Part shown: piece by piece, positions 21,594 through 33,599 of the stretch
Layout of the letters: each line of letters opens with the position of its first letter
How positions within the stretch are numbered: position 1 is the first letter of the stretch
Origin: Antedon mediterranea
Lineage: Eukaryota; Echinodermata; Crinoidea; Comatulida; Antedonidae
Length of the DNA stretch: 64,000 nt
Direction of reading: 5' to 3'
Assembly (NCBI RefSeq): GCF_964355755.1
Contig: NC_092671.1
Location: 22,399,070-22,463,069 of the forward strand
Notes under the pieces: model-generated
Databases searched by the model: none
What the model was told of the DNA's origin: nothing
The model's input: the letters and a program-made list of their open reading frames with translations, nothing else
Translations under genes and position numbers: made by a program

Positions 21594-21720
21594 CCTACCT
21601 AGGCATATATGACATGAAGTTCATAATGTAGTGATGACTGAATTTGATTGATTGATACTGTATGTGATGAACTGTATCTATGTGCCTACTGTATCTAGTA
21701 GGCTAGGCCTACAGTATACT

Positions 21721-23043
21721 CTTTCCAAATATAAAATAAAAGTTGGGAGTTTACTTCGGTCATCTTTTGAGACGCTTGGAATACCCACAAAGACACCCTT
21801 TAACAACATAGCCTCATAGGCCTATTATTAATTGTTATTAAAAAGATGCTTAGTATTTATAAAATAATATATTATTATATATATTTCACCAGGTAGGCCT
21901 AGGTGCATAATTCCATACGGTACATTTTAAACAAATGAAATTGATAGATACTGTGGTATTCAAATAATAAGCTAGGCGCTACTACTTATTTATGTTACAT
22001 ACTGGAAAAGACATACAGTATGTAAAATGAATTCATACAAAAATCCATAGCTCAATTAATTCAGTGTTTTAAATGGTATAAAATGTGCCAAATTATATGC
22101 TATGTGTGTAATCTCACTTCATCAGGTGCATGAATTAATGGCCTAGTACATAATCATTATTTATTAAAGTTAAAAAAAGACCTACCTTTTAATTTGAAAA
22201 AAATTATTTTATCCAAAACCCTAAAATAATTAAAATGTCACTGCCTCAATGACCATATACAGCCTAGGCCTACTGTTTAAACAAAGTATTTATAGATGCA
22301 GGGCTATCCTAGGCCTAGTTACAAGCAAGTAAAAATATATTTAATACAAAAAATATCTGTAACATGAATTCACACACAAAGTGATATGGTCTAGATACTG
22401 TATCAGTTAATTAAGCCTTTCAGTGTTTTCTTTTTGAACAAGTATACTGTATATCTAACTTAGAGTGGACCTGATCGTCTTTTTCCCTATTTTTAAGTGG
22501 GCCTGATAGTCTAATGAAGGTGGTACCGAACGTCGACACAAATCTGGAACCTAGCGAAACAACTCTGGGTGCATTAGCGACAAATAAACCTAACCTAGGC
22601 CGGCCGTTACTAAGGTTATTACAAAATACATGGCAGCTATTTGCCTTTAAATTATTCGTCCAGAGCAATTATTTAATGGCTAGGCTACTACTGTACTTAC
22701 TATCTGGACCTTAACCTACTGTAGTAAGCCTACAGTAGTACTTACACAGGTACACTACTATGTACTAAACCGAAAGCATGTATAATTTATGCCGACTAGC
22801 TGTGTTTAAAAGCCTAGGGACTATACTAAGAAAGCCTACTATATGCAGTAGGCTTTGTTTTTGTTTGGAATGGGATTACTAGCCTAGAAAAAAAAGGCAC
22901 AACCTTTATCGAGTTAAAAATAAAGCAGTAGTGTTCTTTCATTAATATAATAATATAATATATTCATAACATTTCTTTAAAAAAAGACAATTTAATGAAT
23001 ACTCTACAGAGATCCAGATGAATATTTACACTAATAATACTAA
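21721..23043. other. No gene seen
   Basis: AT-rich sequence with scattered GGCCTA hexamers. The open frames around 22420-22714 on both strands are short and mirror each other, and show no family signature. Confidence 0.6.
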
Positions 23044-24174
23044 CTAGATTTGAACTCGTCACTACGGACGAGTTAGGTTATCCGCAGCGCGTCATACGTT
23101 AGAATATTGCGCGCAGAAAAACGATTATGCCATTGAAAAAATGTTAGTGCGCTCTCTATTTTGTGTCACCTCAAAGTATATACGGTATACACTATATTCT
23201 GTATACGTACTACATACAGTGCAGAATAGGTGAAAATAAGGGACCCAAGTTATTGACGCTTCTGGACATGATGACGTCATCACAATTTAAAAAATGGTAG
23301 ATTATACGAAAGATAATTGATTGGCATAGACAATATAAAAAAATGGGGGGAAATGAAATTCGGTTAAGTGGAGATGCGCTCTATTAAATGTGATGAGCTA
23401 TGACGAAAGAGACAAAAATCCTATATTTTATATTTGAGTGGCCATACGATGACGTCACTATGTCTTGTTAGCCATATCGATGCATGATTCGATATCTACA
23501 AATCATCAACTTCCAGAATGTGTAATTTAAAAGAAGTTCACCTCGTAGTTTACAATCTATGACTGTTTTAAAAAAGGCATAATTTTGACGAATTTTTCAA
23601 CTTTTTCTTCAAAAACGCGCGCAAATTGTTGAATTCTACGTGCTCGTATGACGTGATTTTAAGTCGAAATTGATTGAAAATTGGTAAATTTACTAGAAAA
23701 GGCTGAAAAAACAAAAATCAAGCAAAAAAAAGATGTTTTTGCGCTAAGTGCGCACGCGCGCGTAAAAAAAATGCGCACGCGTGGGAATTTTTGAAATGCT
23801 TAAAATGCCCTGAAACGCGTAGAAAGTTGATTAGAAATGGATATTTCGCAATTTGAAATTTTAAACGCGCGTGCGCACGTAACTTTATGTCAAACATGCC
23901 ATTTTTAATCCATAGAAAGTTTGCCCTTGATATGACTTAAATGTTCACCAAGTGTCATTACAAAATGACTTTTGGTTTTTAGTCTATGTTAAATACGCAA
24001 AATTCATAAAATCCCGCGTAGCTTACGCTGCGCGACTCTAAAGAAAAAAAACGAGCTGTCTTGCACTTCTACAGATAGAGGTAAATCTTCTGACAAAGTT
24101 ATACGATGTAATGTTGATCAGAATTTGAGATACACGTGACACAAAATTTTGGGAAAGAAAGAAGAATAACATAG

Positions 24175-24207
<33 letters not shown>

Positions 24208-24260
24208 TCCTGACAATAACAAGGGGTTATCCGCCAAGTGCGGATAACCAATAATAATAT
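23044..24260 (-). mobile_element. Helitron-like non-autonomous element, third copy
   Basis: Minus orientation. The 3' end at 23044-23074 is CTAG next to a hairpin AACTCGTC, loop ACTACG, GACGAGTT; the 5' end has the GGTTATCCGC hairpin (24225-24249) and a long homopolymer (A on plus, 24175-24205). The internal order matches unit 1 of the composite at 2230-3835: CG-rich acgcgcgcg blocks and TGACGTCA motifs at about 23272 and 23451. No protein gene is present. Confidence 0.65.
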
Positions 24261-25555
24261 ATAACTTGGAAATTAGTAACTCTAAGTCTAGTTGTAAGCC
24301 TAAGTCTGCTAGATAGCATTTACTGTAATAACATCCAATAATTACTGTTTATGTAGAAAAAGTGTGTATGGCTTTATTTTAAGCCTAGCACTATTATAGT
24401 ACAGTACTACTAGCAGTAACCTGTGCTCCGTCTGCCTTAATATTTGGTTATACTAATTCGCATGGGATGAGTAAGTACTGTATAATATCCCTGATAAAAG
24501 TACGCTGACAAACTATTGTATCAAGAATAAATTCGGAACTATTTACAATACAGTCATTGATTTTTTGTTCCTTCACCTTGAAATGTCTGTAAATTTAAAA
24601 ATGAAAGCAACACTGGATGTGGAACTTCATTGTCTTACAGTAAGAATTTACAAAAATAAAAGAAAATAAAGAAAAATTGTGCTGTTTGAACATTAATCTA
24701 GGGTGCGCATTAGAAAGTGACAACATGCATGTCGAATAGAAGGGTAAGAAGCAAATTATACAAATGACCTCATATTGCTCACAATTGATAATTTTAAATA
24801 ATCTGTTTTCCATAATTGTGGTGTTTTTTTTTGTGTAATGATTATTTTTATTCATTTACATTTTTTTAAATTTTGATGGTTTTTTGACATTTTGCATTTA
24901 TTTTATTATTTACAAATTTCGCAAATTCGAACTCGACTGTACTAACTGAGTGAGTATTGATATCAAAAGTCTTTACTCACTGAGCTAACCATGATTTACA
25001 AAATATTATAATTAAATGAAATGTTCCATAAATTGTTAATTATAATTGTTGATAATTTCAAGTTGTCAGTTCAGCAACTAGTTCTAAGAAATAGATACAT
25101 TTGTTATTACAGTAATTTGCCAGCATTTAATTTTTTTTTTTGCTGGACTTTTTTATTTCAATGCTAAATTGAATTGCAATTAAAGCCTAAGATAATTTGC
25201 CACAATAACCTTTCAATAACATTTTTCTTTATTTTTACCAGATTCCTAAAATAATCCATGGGTCAAGTGTGGCTCACAATCAGCGAGACATGTGAACAAG
25301 ACTGTTGTTTTCTCTCATTTTGTTTATTGCCAACATAATACATGCCATTGTTTTAGGATTATTTAACCCTACCCATCCAATTACAAACCTTTCCATTATA
25401 ATAAGTGCTTCGTTTTTTTAAATGAAAGTACTGTGCATTACCAAAGACTTCCAACTAGCTACTAAGCTAGTACTACAAATAAACAGTGTGTTTTTAGATG
25501 AAAGAGTATGCCTCAACCAAAAACATTACTAACACCCCTTAGTAAATGAAATGGA
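24261..25555. other. No gene seen
   Basis: AT-rich sequence. The only feature supported is the tRNA-like stretch at 24915-25000. Short open frames, such as the one at 24595-24855 on the minus strand, have no recognisable content. Confidence 0.55.
24915..25000 (-). repeat. tRNA-like stretch (SINE head or tRNA pseudogene)
   Basis: The minus strand shows an A-box-like TTAGCTCAGTGAG and, about 45 nt further, a B-box-like GAGTTCGAAT. The acceptor stem cannot be closed by eye, so a working tRNA is unlikely; a tRNA-derived SINE head or relic is the better reading. Confidence 0.4.
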
Positions 25556-25826
25556 ATGAAGAGTCCCAACAAACGTTTCTTGGATTCATCAAGTGAAGAT
25601 GAGAATGAGATAAGCAACAACACTGTCTTGTTTTCAAACTCTTCCTACGGTATAAATTCATTGACAGTATAAATTTTGGCCATGTATTCCTAATTTACTT
25701 GACTGATTGTTTTTTATAGGAACCAATGAGGAGAAAAAAAAGAAATATTCGTCATCCCATGAGGAATTTCAGAAAGCAGTTCTCAGGCACAGTGGTTTTT
25801 GCTATGTTAAAGGGGAAATTGACTGA
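25556..25826 (+). CDS. Candidate two-exon small gene or gene fragment, unknown
   Basis: Exon-like 25556-25649 starts with ATG and encodes a charged peptide (MKSPNKRFLDSSSEDENEIS), ending before GTATAA. Exon-like 25720-25826 follows a T-rich tract plus AG and continues in phase (GTNEEKKKKYSSSHEEFQKA, then HSGFCYVKGEID). The TGA stop is exactly the last codon before GTAAGT. The total would be 66 residues, hydrophilic, with no signal peptide or membrane segment. I do not recognise a family. It could be a 5' fragment of a longer gene whose frame has been lost. Support is only splice-site plausibility and frame continuity. Confidence 0.3.
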
Positions 25827-26325
25827 GTAAGTTTATTGTAAAAATGTAATGTAAATACATTGTTCAAAAGTGTTCACAATTTTTTATTTTGCACAAACTT
25901 TTATTGTACAACCTCAATTGTAAATCGATGATGATGTAGAGGGTGCATTTGTAATCTCCTTACTGTTGTAAAGATAGGCTAAAACAGACATACAGGTAGG
26001 TCATTTCAATTGCTAATTTGATCAACTAAGACAATTAATGTTGATGTTGTAATTAGTAAACATATTCACAATGAATCAGCAGAAAGAAAATATGATGTTA
26101 ACAAGATTTGTATTTTTTTTAGATTTATTTTTAAAATGTATTTCATTATTCATATAATATATAATTCATTTTTTTTTTTTATTAAAAGAAAATTTTTTAA
26201 TTTAAAAATTTGTTAATATTGATAATTAAATTTTCTTTTTCCAGCATTTGTTAAATTGTAAACATATATTTTATTGTATATTATATTTATTAAAAGTAAG
26301 GAAAACATAAAGCAGTGGGTGTACC

Positions 26326-26755
26326 TCAAAAGCCATTGACAGTATTGGCTAGTGATATTGTTGTACCTGATTGGTAATGGTAAATGTCTATTCCACCTTT
26401 TTTTGTTTTACAATCTGCAAGCAAGTATTCTTGTGACAAAGAGATATCATGTAATGTAATACTACAATTTTTGTGGCAGTCTTTCACTAGAATAATTAAT
26501 TGTAGTCTTTTTTCATTTTGATTTAGAAAATATGTTATCTTATCTTCTTTCTCAGACATTTCTATTTCCTTCCCAAGTAACAGGGGTGGATCTTGGATTT
26601 TGATAAATAGGGGGCCGATGGGAAAATAATCATCTAGGGGGGTTTTTCTAGATGCCCGGAGATAGCATCTGAGACGTTTTTGCCAGTCGATTCTTGTCAT
26701 ATAATTATCTGAATATAGTGGGTTTTATAGACCATAGCCTATTAAATATACGAAA
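26326..26755 (-). repeat. Dispersed repeat, copy 1 (possibly DIRS RT-derived)
   Basis: The same sequence occurs at 29038-29435 and in part at 39234-39420, where it directly adjoins the DIRS-like RNase H remnant. The minus strand has a 124-residue frame with no confident match. Adjacency at 39233 suggests it is the RT-proximal part of the same DIRS-like element. Contains the motif CTAGATGCCCGGAGATA. Confidence 0.45.
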
Positions 26756-27179
26756 CTGGTTTTTTTTTTCTTTTTTGTGCCAATAGCATAAAGCCTGTTC
26801 TCCTGTTAACGAAACGTTTCGACTAGTTGCGTTAAGTTGTGTCGAATTTTCAAATCATTAAAGTTGGAAAGAGCCGGACCAAGATCGTTAATGGTTTCTT
26901 GGTTCTTTCGAGCGTTGCTGGGACAGATGGATATGAAGTTGAACATCTCAAGGTAGTTTTCATTTGATATACATTTCTCTGTTTAAATGTCACATTATAA
27001 TGAGCATGAATTCATTTTGTTTTGTTTTTTGGTTTTGTTTTTTGGTTTTCTCTACAACATTACAATATTCAGGAGCATGAATTGATTGTAAATCATATTA
27101 GCTGATCATAGTCAATATCAAATACAAATGCTATATTAAAATGCTGCTATGTAACTTGGGTGTAGGTGTAGTAATGTGT
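26756..27179. other. No gene seen
   Basis: AT-rich sequence. A short stretch around 26880-26950 (GATCGTTAATGGTTTCTTGG) recurs at 29445, and the sequence leading into 27000 resembles that before 36200 and 46780, so it is part of the duplicated block family. Confidence 0.5.
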
Positions 27180-27284
27180 CATTGTATCTTGACACAGGAA
27201 ACCTATTAATTGCCAAACTATGATTTGATATATTTTTGTTCTCTATTGATTGATGATATGGATATGAATCAGAAAATGTGGAGC

Positions 27285-27707
27285 TGAGCAGAGTTGATGA
27301 ATGAAAAGCTTCTCAAACAAATTGACAAACTGAATGAAGTGGTTGCTGTATGGAGTGTAATTGTAAGTTTCATGTTTAATATTTATATTTAATATTGAAA
27401 CTAATAAATTCCACCCATATTCATGTGATGTATGTTTTGATATACAGTACTCCTATTTCATATTTTTTTAAATTGGATATTACTGTCAGCTAATTACCTA
27501 ATTCTGGGATTTGTCTGTTATTATAAATGTTGACTATTGTTGTGTACATATTCACATACATGTGTTTTTCTGTTTATTATTTTCTTGTACTGTAGATCTG
27601 CCAGATGTTTTACGTAAACATGGCGATTGTTTAGCAGATGTGTCCACCAAACGATCGTCTGTGTTTTCCAGATCAATTGCGACAATCTCTGGCAAAAAGA
27701 ATCCTAG
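27285..27707 (+). pseudogene. Exon pair of an unrecognised gene, copy 1
   Basis: The first piece ends at 27362 before GTAAGT and encodes MNEKLLKQIDKLNEVVAVW, a likely short helix. The second (27596-27707) lies between CTGTAG and GTAATT and encodes DLPDVLRKHGDCLADVSTKR, then SIATISGKKNPR. Both pieces recur in blocks at 36550-36953 and 47110-47531. The phases of the two pieces do not join simply, and the first has a stop a few codons upstream, so the gene structure is unproven. No family recognised. The conservation of the second piece across the copies could reflect recent duplication rather than selection. Confidence 0.4.
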
Positions 27708-27832
27708 GTAATTCATCAAGTTCATTTTACAATTTATCTTCTGTTACAATAGGTGTTCAAAATTAATCATTTTTACGCCTTGTATATTTGTCCGGAATTA
27801 CATAGTGCAGTAAAATAGTGAAACTGAGTTTA

Positions 27833-28020
27833 AGGTTAGTTGCTCTATGTAATGCTGAACGAATGATCACAGCTTTCATTTGGAGTGGAGTTGTGGCTGG
27901 GTGGTTATGATGCTTGGTTACCAATTCAAGGGTCCTGGGTTTTCAGTCCTGTCAGATGTCAAGATTTTTTCTAATGACTAATTTGTTTATGTAGAGCATC
28001 TTCTGTATGTTTGTCTTTTG
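27833..28020 (+). repeat. tRNA-derived SINE, copy 1
   Basis: A-box-like TGGCTGGGTGG near 27893 and a B-box-like GGTTTTCAGTCC near 27937 (mutated; the sister copy at 47713 has a perfect GGTTCAAGTCC). Followed by a tail containing TTTGTTTATGTAGAGCATC. Absent from gamma copy 2. Confidence 0.6.
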
Positions 28021-28229
28021 AATAGGATTACCACCTTTTAGAAGGATAGTGAATGAATTCGCTTATGGTTATCCTTGGCAATTTCCCTAAATACAGAAAG
28101 AATTTTATTAATTCATTCTTTTCTCAGTATAGAAGTAATTTAGAAGTTATAGTCACAACTTTAAATTGACTTTTATTAATACAACAAACTAAATATTATT
28201 GTGCTGTCAGTATTTCTTTAATTTAGAGT

Positions 28230-28870
28230 GTGTTGCAATTTCCACTATCAAAGAGTTTCTTTAGCAATATCTTAATCATCATAATCTCGTTTGCCCACTT
28301 ATGGTGCCAGACCTTCTTGTCCTCCACCCTTTTTTCGATCCCCATCTACAGTACTATACCTTGGTCCACTTCTCTTCCATTATGCTTAATACAGTGTATC
28401 CATCTCTTTCTCGGCCCCCTTTTGGTCTTCTACCCATTCCTACTCTTTCTGCTATCCATCCGATTATAGCATTCTTCTCCCTCATCTTCATATATCCATA
28501 ATATCAGAGCCTGCATTCATGAATTTTATCCCTCATTTGTCTAACTTATAGTTTCACTCTTTTGATAGCTCTCATGCGTCTCATCTCAACAGCCTCCAGT
28601 TTCTTTATCTGCCATCGAGTTTCCACCCCATGCATGCCTACTGGTCTAGTCATGTAGTCTTATACCTGGCTCTAGCTTCCTTGGCATCTCGTCATATATC
28701 ATTCACTCACCTGTTCCTTGCAGTCTTCTTCAGTTCTCTGTCCTTATGTAACCAGCTGCCTAGATACGTAACCTACTTTAGTTGATATCTATATCTATGC
28801 CTGAAGACTCACAGATTGCTGGCATATTACATCTTTTTCTTAGCCTTGCTCATCCTTCCTATCAGTTATT
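28230..28870 (-). pseudogene. RTE-like LINE C-terminal tail, copy 1 (antisense)
   Basis: On the minus strand, over several broken frames, the order of motifs matches the post-RT tail of RTE-type LINEs: KKLEAVEMRCM, VRQMRDNIHE, then a GRRP-like and R-K-R-W basic stretch followed by a DxxxxG-like end. Many stops are present. Copies 2 and 3 at 37200-37880 and 47955-48615 show the same motifs, with KKLEAVEMRCMKGVKL clearest there. The plus-strand open frames here (pyrimidine-rich, Ser/Leu/Pro-rich) are shadows of it. Confidence 0.5.
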
Positions 28871-29037
28871 TGGTTTCTAACTACCGTTTTTGTTTATTCA
28901 GATTAAATTGGCAGGAAGGCCCCAAAATATGTTGTGAAAATGTGAACAAGGGTAACTTAAAAAATTAAATACAGTAGATGCCTATTTCTTTTCAAGGGAA
29001 CATATGGTATTCCTTGTTAATCTGTGTCCGATATGCA

Positions 29038-29435
29038 CTAAACCAGTATTAGCTAGTGATATTGTTGTACCTGATTGGTAATGGTAAATGATTCCACCTT
29101 TTTTGTTTTACCATCTGCAAGCAAGCATTCTTGTGACAAAGGGATATCATGTAATACTACAATTTTTGTGGCAGTCTTTCACTAGTATAATTGTAGTCTT
29201 TTTTCATTTTTTTATAGCCATCTAATGGAGATCTTCTTTCCCAGGCATTTCTATTTCCTTCCCAAGTAACAGGGGCGGATTTTGATAAATAGGGGGGGGG
29301 GGGCCGATATGAGAAAATAATCGTTTTTCTAGATGCCCGGAGATACAGTAGCATCTGAGGTGTTTTTGCCAGTCGATTCTTGTCATATAATTATCTGAAT
29401 ATAGTGGGTTTTATAGACCATAGCCTATTTACACA
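29038..29435 (-). repeat. Dispersed repeat, copy 2 (see 26326-26755)
   Basis: Close match to 26326-26755, with a G homopolymer (about 29291-29303) in the middle. The minus strand contains a YTSERLPQKL-like segment also present in the region next to the DIRS-like remnant. Confidence 0.5.
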
Positions 29436-29999
29436 TTTTTTACGCGATCGTTAATGGTTTCTTGGTTCTTTCGAGCGTTGCTGAGACAGATAGATGTGAA
29501 GTTTTTGCGAAGCCAAGGGCGGTCATGTGCGGCGGGGCCCGCGTAAAAATTGGAAAAGTTATGGGTTTTGATGCTTCAACTTCAATTTATGAAGCATTTG
29601 ATCCGTCAGTCTTTTAACGATCGTAATGTTGAAGTTGAACTCAGATTTAAACGATTTTTAATGTTCATTTGTACACCCTTTTCCTGTAAAAGCGTTGACA
29701 AAATTGTATGTAAATGGATACATAATATATATGTATATATATAAATCCGCCCCTGAGTAATGATATTGCTTATCAATTCCTTTCCATCTTTCCTTCAATG
29801 GAATTCAACACCTTATGCCCTCCTCTTCTCCTCCAATTCTGTATTTCTAGCCTTCATTCTTTGTACCTCCTGTAGGAAACCTTGGTTCTCCGACATAAAT
29901 CTGTCCCCTCACCCATTCATTAGTTTTTCCCTCTGTCCATCTAACTCTTAGAATCGTCCAACACGGTCTCATCTCAAATAAGACATATTAATTTGGCAG
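29436..29999. other. No gene seen; partly duplicated elsewhere
   Basis: 29765-29950 (CAATTCCTTTCCATCTTTCC onward) recurs at 39424-39560. No coding sequence can be supported. An (AT)n-like stretch lies at 29725-29742. Confidence 0.5.
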
Positions 30000-31500
30000 C
30001 TGTAACTGGAGATGATCATATCCGATACAGCTACTGTATAAAAACCCATCACATGTTTGAGAGGATGGTGGGGATATTTCTGCTTGGGCTAGTGGTTGTA
30101 AGCTATCAAATTGACCAGAATTGTAAACGACATTATTAAAGTATTTTAGTTATCTCTGGGAAGGGATGGGAGGTTGGGGTGGGGCTGTAGGGTTAGGCAA
30201 TATGACACCTATTCATTTACATAGTTTGCAAAGTACTTAAACTATGCCTTAAACAGCTATGCATCACCCTCTTATTAAGACGAAGAAGAATTAAAATGTT
30301 TGGTATCAAATGACCACAATTGTAGCTGGAAAGTTCTAAACTATATTTCAACATCATCCGCCATCTTGGATTCAAGTGGGAGAGGGGGTGGGGTAATAGG
30401 GTCAGGTGTGGGGTTGAGGGGATAGTGAGGATTTTGCTTAGGTTAAGGATAGTAGGCTATCAAACAAATTGACCAGAATTGTGGTTGAATAATGTTAAAG
30501 TATTTTAATTATCGCTGGGAAGGGGTTGGGAGTTTGGGGTGGAGATGTAGCCTATTTCCGATGACCGAAACTGTACTGGAAATGTTTTAAACTACATTTG
30601 AAAACTGCCACTGAGGGATTATGGGTTGGGAGTGATGGCTAACATAATTTGTACTGGAACCATTTTAAACACATCACCCAGTATCTGGGGTGTGTTGTGA
30701 TGGAGGAGGAAATTAAGTAGCCTATATGATTGGAATTGTACTAGGAAAATTTACTACATTTGGACTGTCCAGCAGAGGAGTTAAGGTTTGTTGATTGGGG
30801 GACCGCAGTATAAAAATTAGATATTAGATATCAGCCAATATGGCACCTATTCATTTACACAGTTAACAACGTACTATATGCCTATCATAGCTATGTATAG
30901 CCCTCTCATTTTGAAGCTAAAGTTGAATTGAATTTGTCCTGCACTGGGAAGAATTTGTTTTTAAAAAAGAGAGTGAGAGAGAGTGTATGGGTTGGGAGTA
31001 ATAACCTAAAACAATTTGTACTGGAAAAGTCTTAAACACATCACCCAGTATGGGGTGTGTTGGGAGGGGGAAAGGTGGAGATACTGGCATTTGGGGGTAA
31101 TGTAGTACGACATAATTGGAATTGTACTTGGAAAAGTTACTACATTTGAACTGTCCTACGGAGGAGTTAAGGTTTGTTGATTGAGGTGGGATGGAGAGAG
31201 GAAAAAGAAGGCTATTGAAGAGGTAATTCAGCGGTATCAAAATTAGATATTTTAATCATTACCCAATATGACACCTATTCATTTATACAGTTTGCAAAGT
31301 ATTTAAACCATGCCTATCAGCTATGTATCGCCCTCCTATTAGGAAGCTAAAGTTCTTGAAGTAATATTTGTACTGATCACCCGAGTGTTGGGTGTGATTG
31401 AGTTGGTGAGTATAGGGAGATACTTGCATCCAGGGGGTTATGAGGTGCATCTAATTAATTGGAATTTCATTGAGATGGTTTTATACTAAATTGGAATCCC
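30000..31500. repeat. Degenerate long tandem repeat
   Basis: A module with ACACCTATTCATTTA, then TTTGCAAAGTA and AGCTATGTAT followed by CGCCCTC, recurs at about 30205, 30838 and 31268. Modules with ATCACCCAGTATGGGGTGTG recur at about 30676, 31042 and 31377. Spacing is irregular (about 430-640 bp). The sequence is G-rich on plus and has no supported gene. Confidence 0.65.
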
Positions 31501-31509
31501 GCCCTGGGG

Positions 31510-32370
31510 CGGGTATAATTGCTAGTAGTTAATATATGCAAGCGATCGTGGTATTTCAATAAGAATGTTCTTCTATGCCTGCATGTGCTCAATAATTTGT
31601 TTAAGAGAGCAAATATCAGGCTTATATATAATGAAATATTTTTTTTGGATTATAAGGCTTACATTTGGCTAATACCCGCCATGTACTATTTGTTATACTT
31701 TTCAATACGGAATGAGCTTATATGCCCCTTGTATCTACACTTAAAAGTATTTTCTGTCAGTCCAACATATGTTTCAACTTTGTTAAGTGTCGTTTCTTCT
31801 GACAGTGGCCTGGTATACTACACCACTTTTTAAGCATTTCCCATCTATATGCCTCTACAGTTCATGGCCGATTCTAGTTTTAAACCATATAATGTTCCGG
31901 TGTCTGTTTCTCTTCTTGTTTTCTCGCGTGTTGTTAGTTTGTAGTCGAATCAGCTTTTATTTAAGGCTTCCTGGTAAGGTTTCTTTGTGATGTTAAAGAC
32001 CTCTTCGTTAGATGTTTTTTAATATGGAAGGCAGATGGTTACTCTTACAGTGGGCATAACAGGGTTTGTTATTTTCTTTCAGGAAAGGTCTGTAGGTTCC
32101 GTCATTCAAGTTGAGTGTAACATCTAGATAGTTACTTATCTTCTTGTTTGCCTCGATGGTGATTTTCAAATTGTATTCTTTGAATGTGTTACAAGTCCAT
32201 CATCTCTGTAGAGTCCTATGTTATTACCATATTTCGTCTCAAGTTTGGCTAGTATGAATAAACCAATTAATGTGCATGTTTCTGCTCCATCAAAGTAACC
32301 CATAGTAACATCAAACACGGTCTGGGTGTTTCTTTTGCACCAAACTGACTCATCGTTAATTAATAGCATT
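31510..32370 (-). pseudogene. Penelope-like element remnant (RT plus GIY-YIG region)
   Basis: From 32369 the minus strand encodes FDVTMGYFDGAETCTLIGLF, then [13 protein letters not shown], the catalytic box of Penelope-like RTs (YRDD). Further down, [11 protein letters not shown] matches the RT thumb/linker. In broken frames, VVYQATVRRND and ETYVGLTENTFKCRYKGH match the GIY-YIG endonuclease that follows RT in Penelope/Neptune-type elements. Several stops and frameshifts are present. Upstream RT blocks are missing, so this is a truncated dead copy. No terminal repeats identified. Confidence 0.8.
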
Positions 32371-32379
32371 TCTCTGCTT

Positions 32380-33540
32380 TAAAGGAGAACCAATAAATAA
32401 ATAAAATATACAATAAAATAACTTATAAATTATTGTTTTCTCATTTAGATCTTTCAAAAAGCTGAGCGTTTGGTGTGGACAAAAATATGTATACAGGTGG
32501 CTATCCAGCAGTAACCTGTAGCCGTAGACTAATTCCTCGCGTATTTAGGCGAGATTTAGAGAAAATAGAAAAGATAATTATATATTTATATACATAAAAC
32601 AGCAATGTGAAAAATAATATTAATTACATTTATGGCGATATAAATGGCGAATGTAAAAAAAACAGTATGTTAAGGCAAAATAAAAAACATATATGTTGAC
32701 AAAACAAATTTTAATTCACGACTAATATATGACCTTAATGTTTTATTTGATTGGTGCTTAATCCTAAAAAGCCATGCATTGCAGGTCTGCTTTGCAAAAA
32801 AAAACACCATAAATACAATTTTGCTTTGATGATAAACCAATTACTATTGTTTAGACTGTATTTTTTGGTGTTACCCTTCAGAATAATCTCAGTCATAACA
32901 TTGTAGAAAACTGTTTATATTGCGAACCCTTAAACAATCTGGGCTTCACAAAACAACCGTCCACAAAGGATATATAAGAAGATGCAGATGTTGTGTGGCA
33001 CCCAGGTCTAAGTAATACTATTGAAACTATACAGAAATGGGTATGTTGTATTATCCTTGGAATTTAAACTAGTCCTAGAAATTCATTCTGCTCTTAAAGG
33101 GTTTGATAACTAAGCCTCATTCTTCTGACCTCGTACCTCCCGCTCGTTACCAAAAACATAATAGACAAAACCTAATTGTAATAAAATCACTCAATTTATA
33201 CAAAACCTGATTCTTTAATAGCCCAATTCCATATTATATTCAATTACTTAATGACTCATGAATTATATATTGTATACCTGTAGTGACTACACAGAGCAGC
33301 CACTCTTCTGATTGTTGTTGCTGTTGGCCATCTTCCAAGGATGATGCCATACGCCTCTAAGTTTACTGTTTTATGTATTTCTCCTTGATTCATTGATATT
33401 TAAATTGCAATTTTTATATTGTAATTTTTTTAATAGTAAATATTCTTATTACATTACAAGCAATTTGGCCCTTTGAGCCACCATGTGTTGTATTGTTTTA
33501 TGAAATAAAGTAACAGATACATATGTATAACAACATTGTC
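32380..33540 (+). repeat. Duplicated block alpha, copy 1
   Basis: Nearly identical to 39905-41165, with the stretch 32920-33540 the best conserved. It ends with TTTGGCCCTTTGAGCCA and TGAAATAAAG (poly(A)-signal-like, 33501-33510), a 3' end style common to LINEs or to a 3' UTR. No open frame of interest. Confidence 0.88.
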
Positions 33541-33599
33541 ATTTTTATATTATTTTGAAAAATGTGTTTTGTTTAGAAAATGTAATGATATAATGCGGT

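Larger units (their letters stand above)
20853..21636. repeat. Tandem direct duplication, ~395 bp unit
   Basis: Unit 1 (20853 to about 21247) and unit 2 (about 21248-21636) both start AGTGATTGCACTCGCTCGCC and contain the same hairpin. They differ mainly in the number of GGCCTA hexamers, for example CTAGGGGCCTAGG only in unit 1. Confidence 0.9.
20341..21720. repeat. GGCCTA-palindrome-rich tract
   Basis: Dense runs of TAGGCCTA/CCTAGG hexamer palindromes with no supported gene. The same sequence character reappears at 34430-34800 and 43800-44900. Confidence 0.8.
27180..28870 (+). repeat. Duplicated block gamma, copy 1
   Basis: Shares order and sequence with 36090-37880 and 46672-48615: a stretch with GCTGCTATGTAACTTG, two exon-like pieces, then (in copies 1 and 3) a tRNA-derived SINE, then an antisense RTE-like LINE tail. 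Confidence 0.85.

Noticed and set aside
24915-25000. Functional tRNA gene
   Set aside because: A- and B-box-like motifs are present, but no acceptor stem or anticodon loop can be closed by eye.
28230-28501. Plus-strand Ser/Pro/Leu-rich frames repeated three times (also 37205 and 47958)
   Set aside because: Their repetition comes from the duplicated gamma block, and the opposite strand matches an RTE-like LINE tail.
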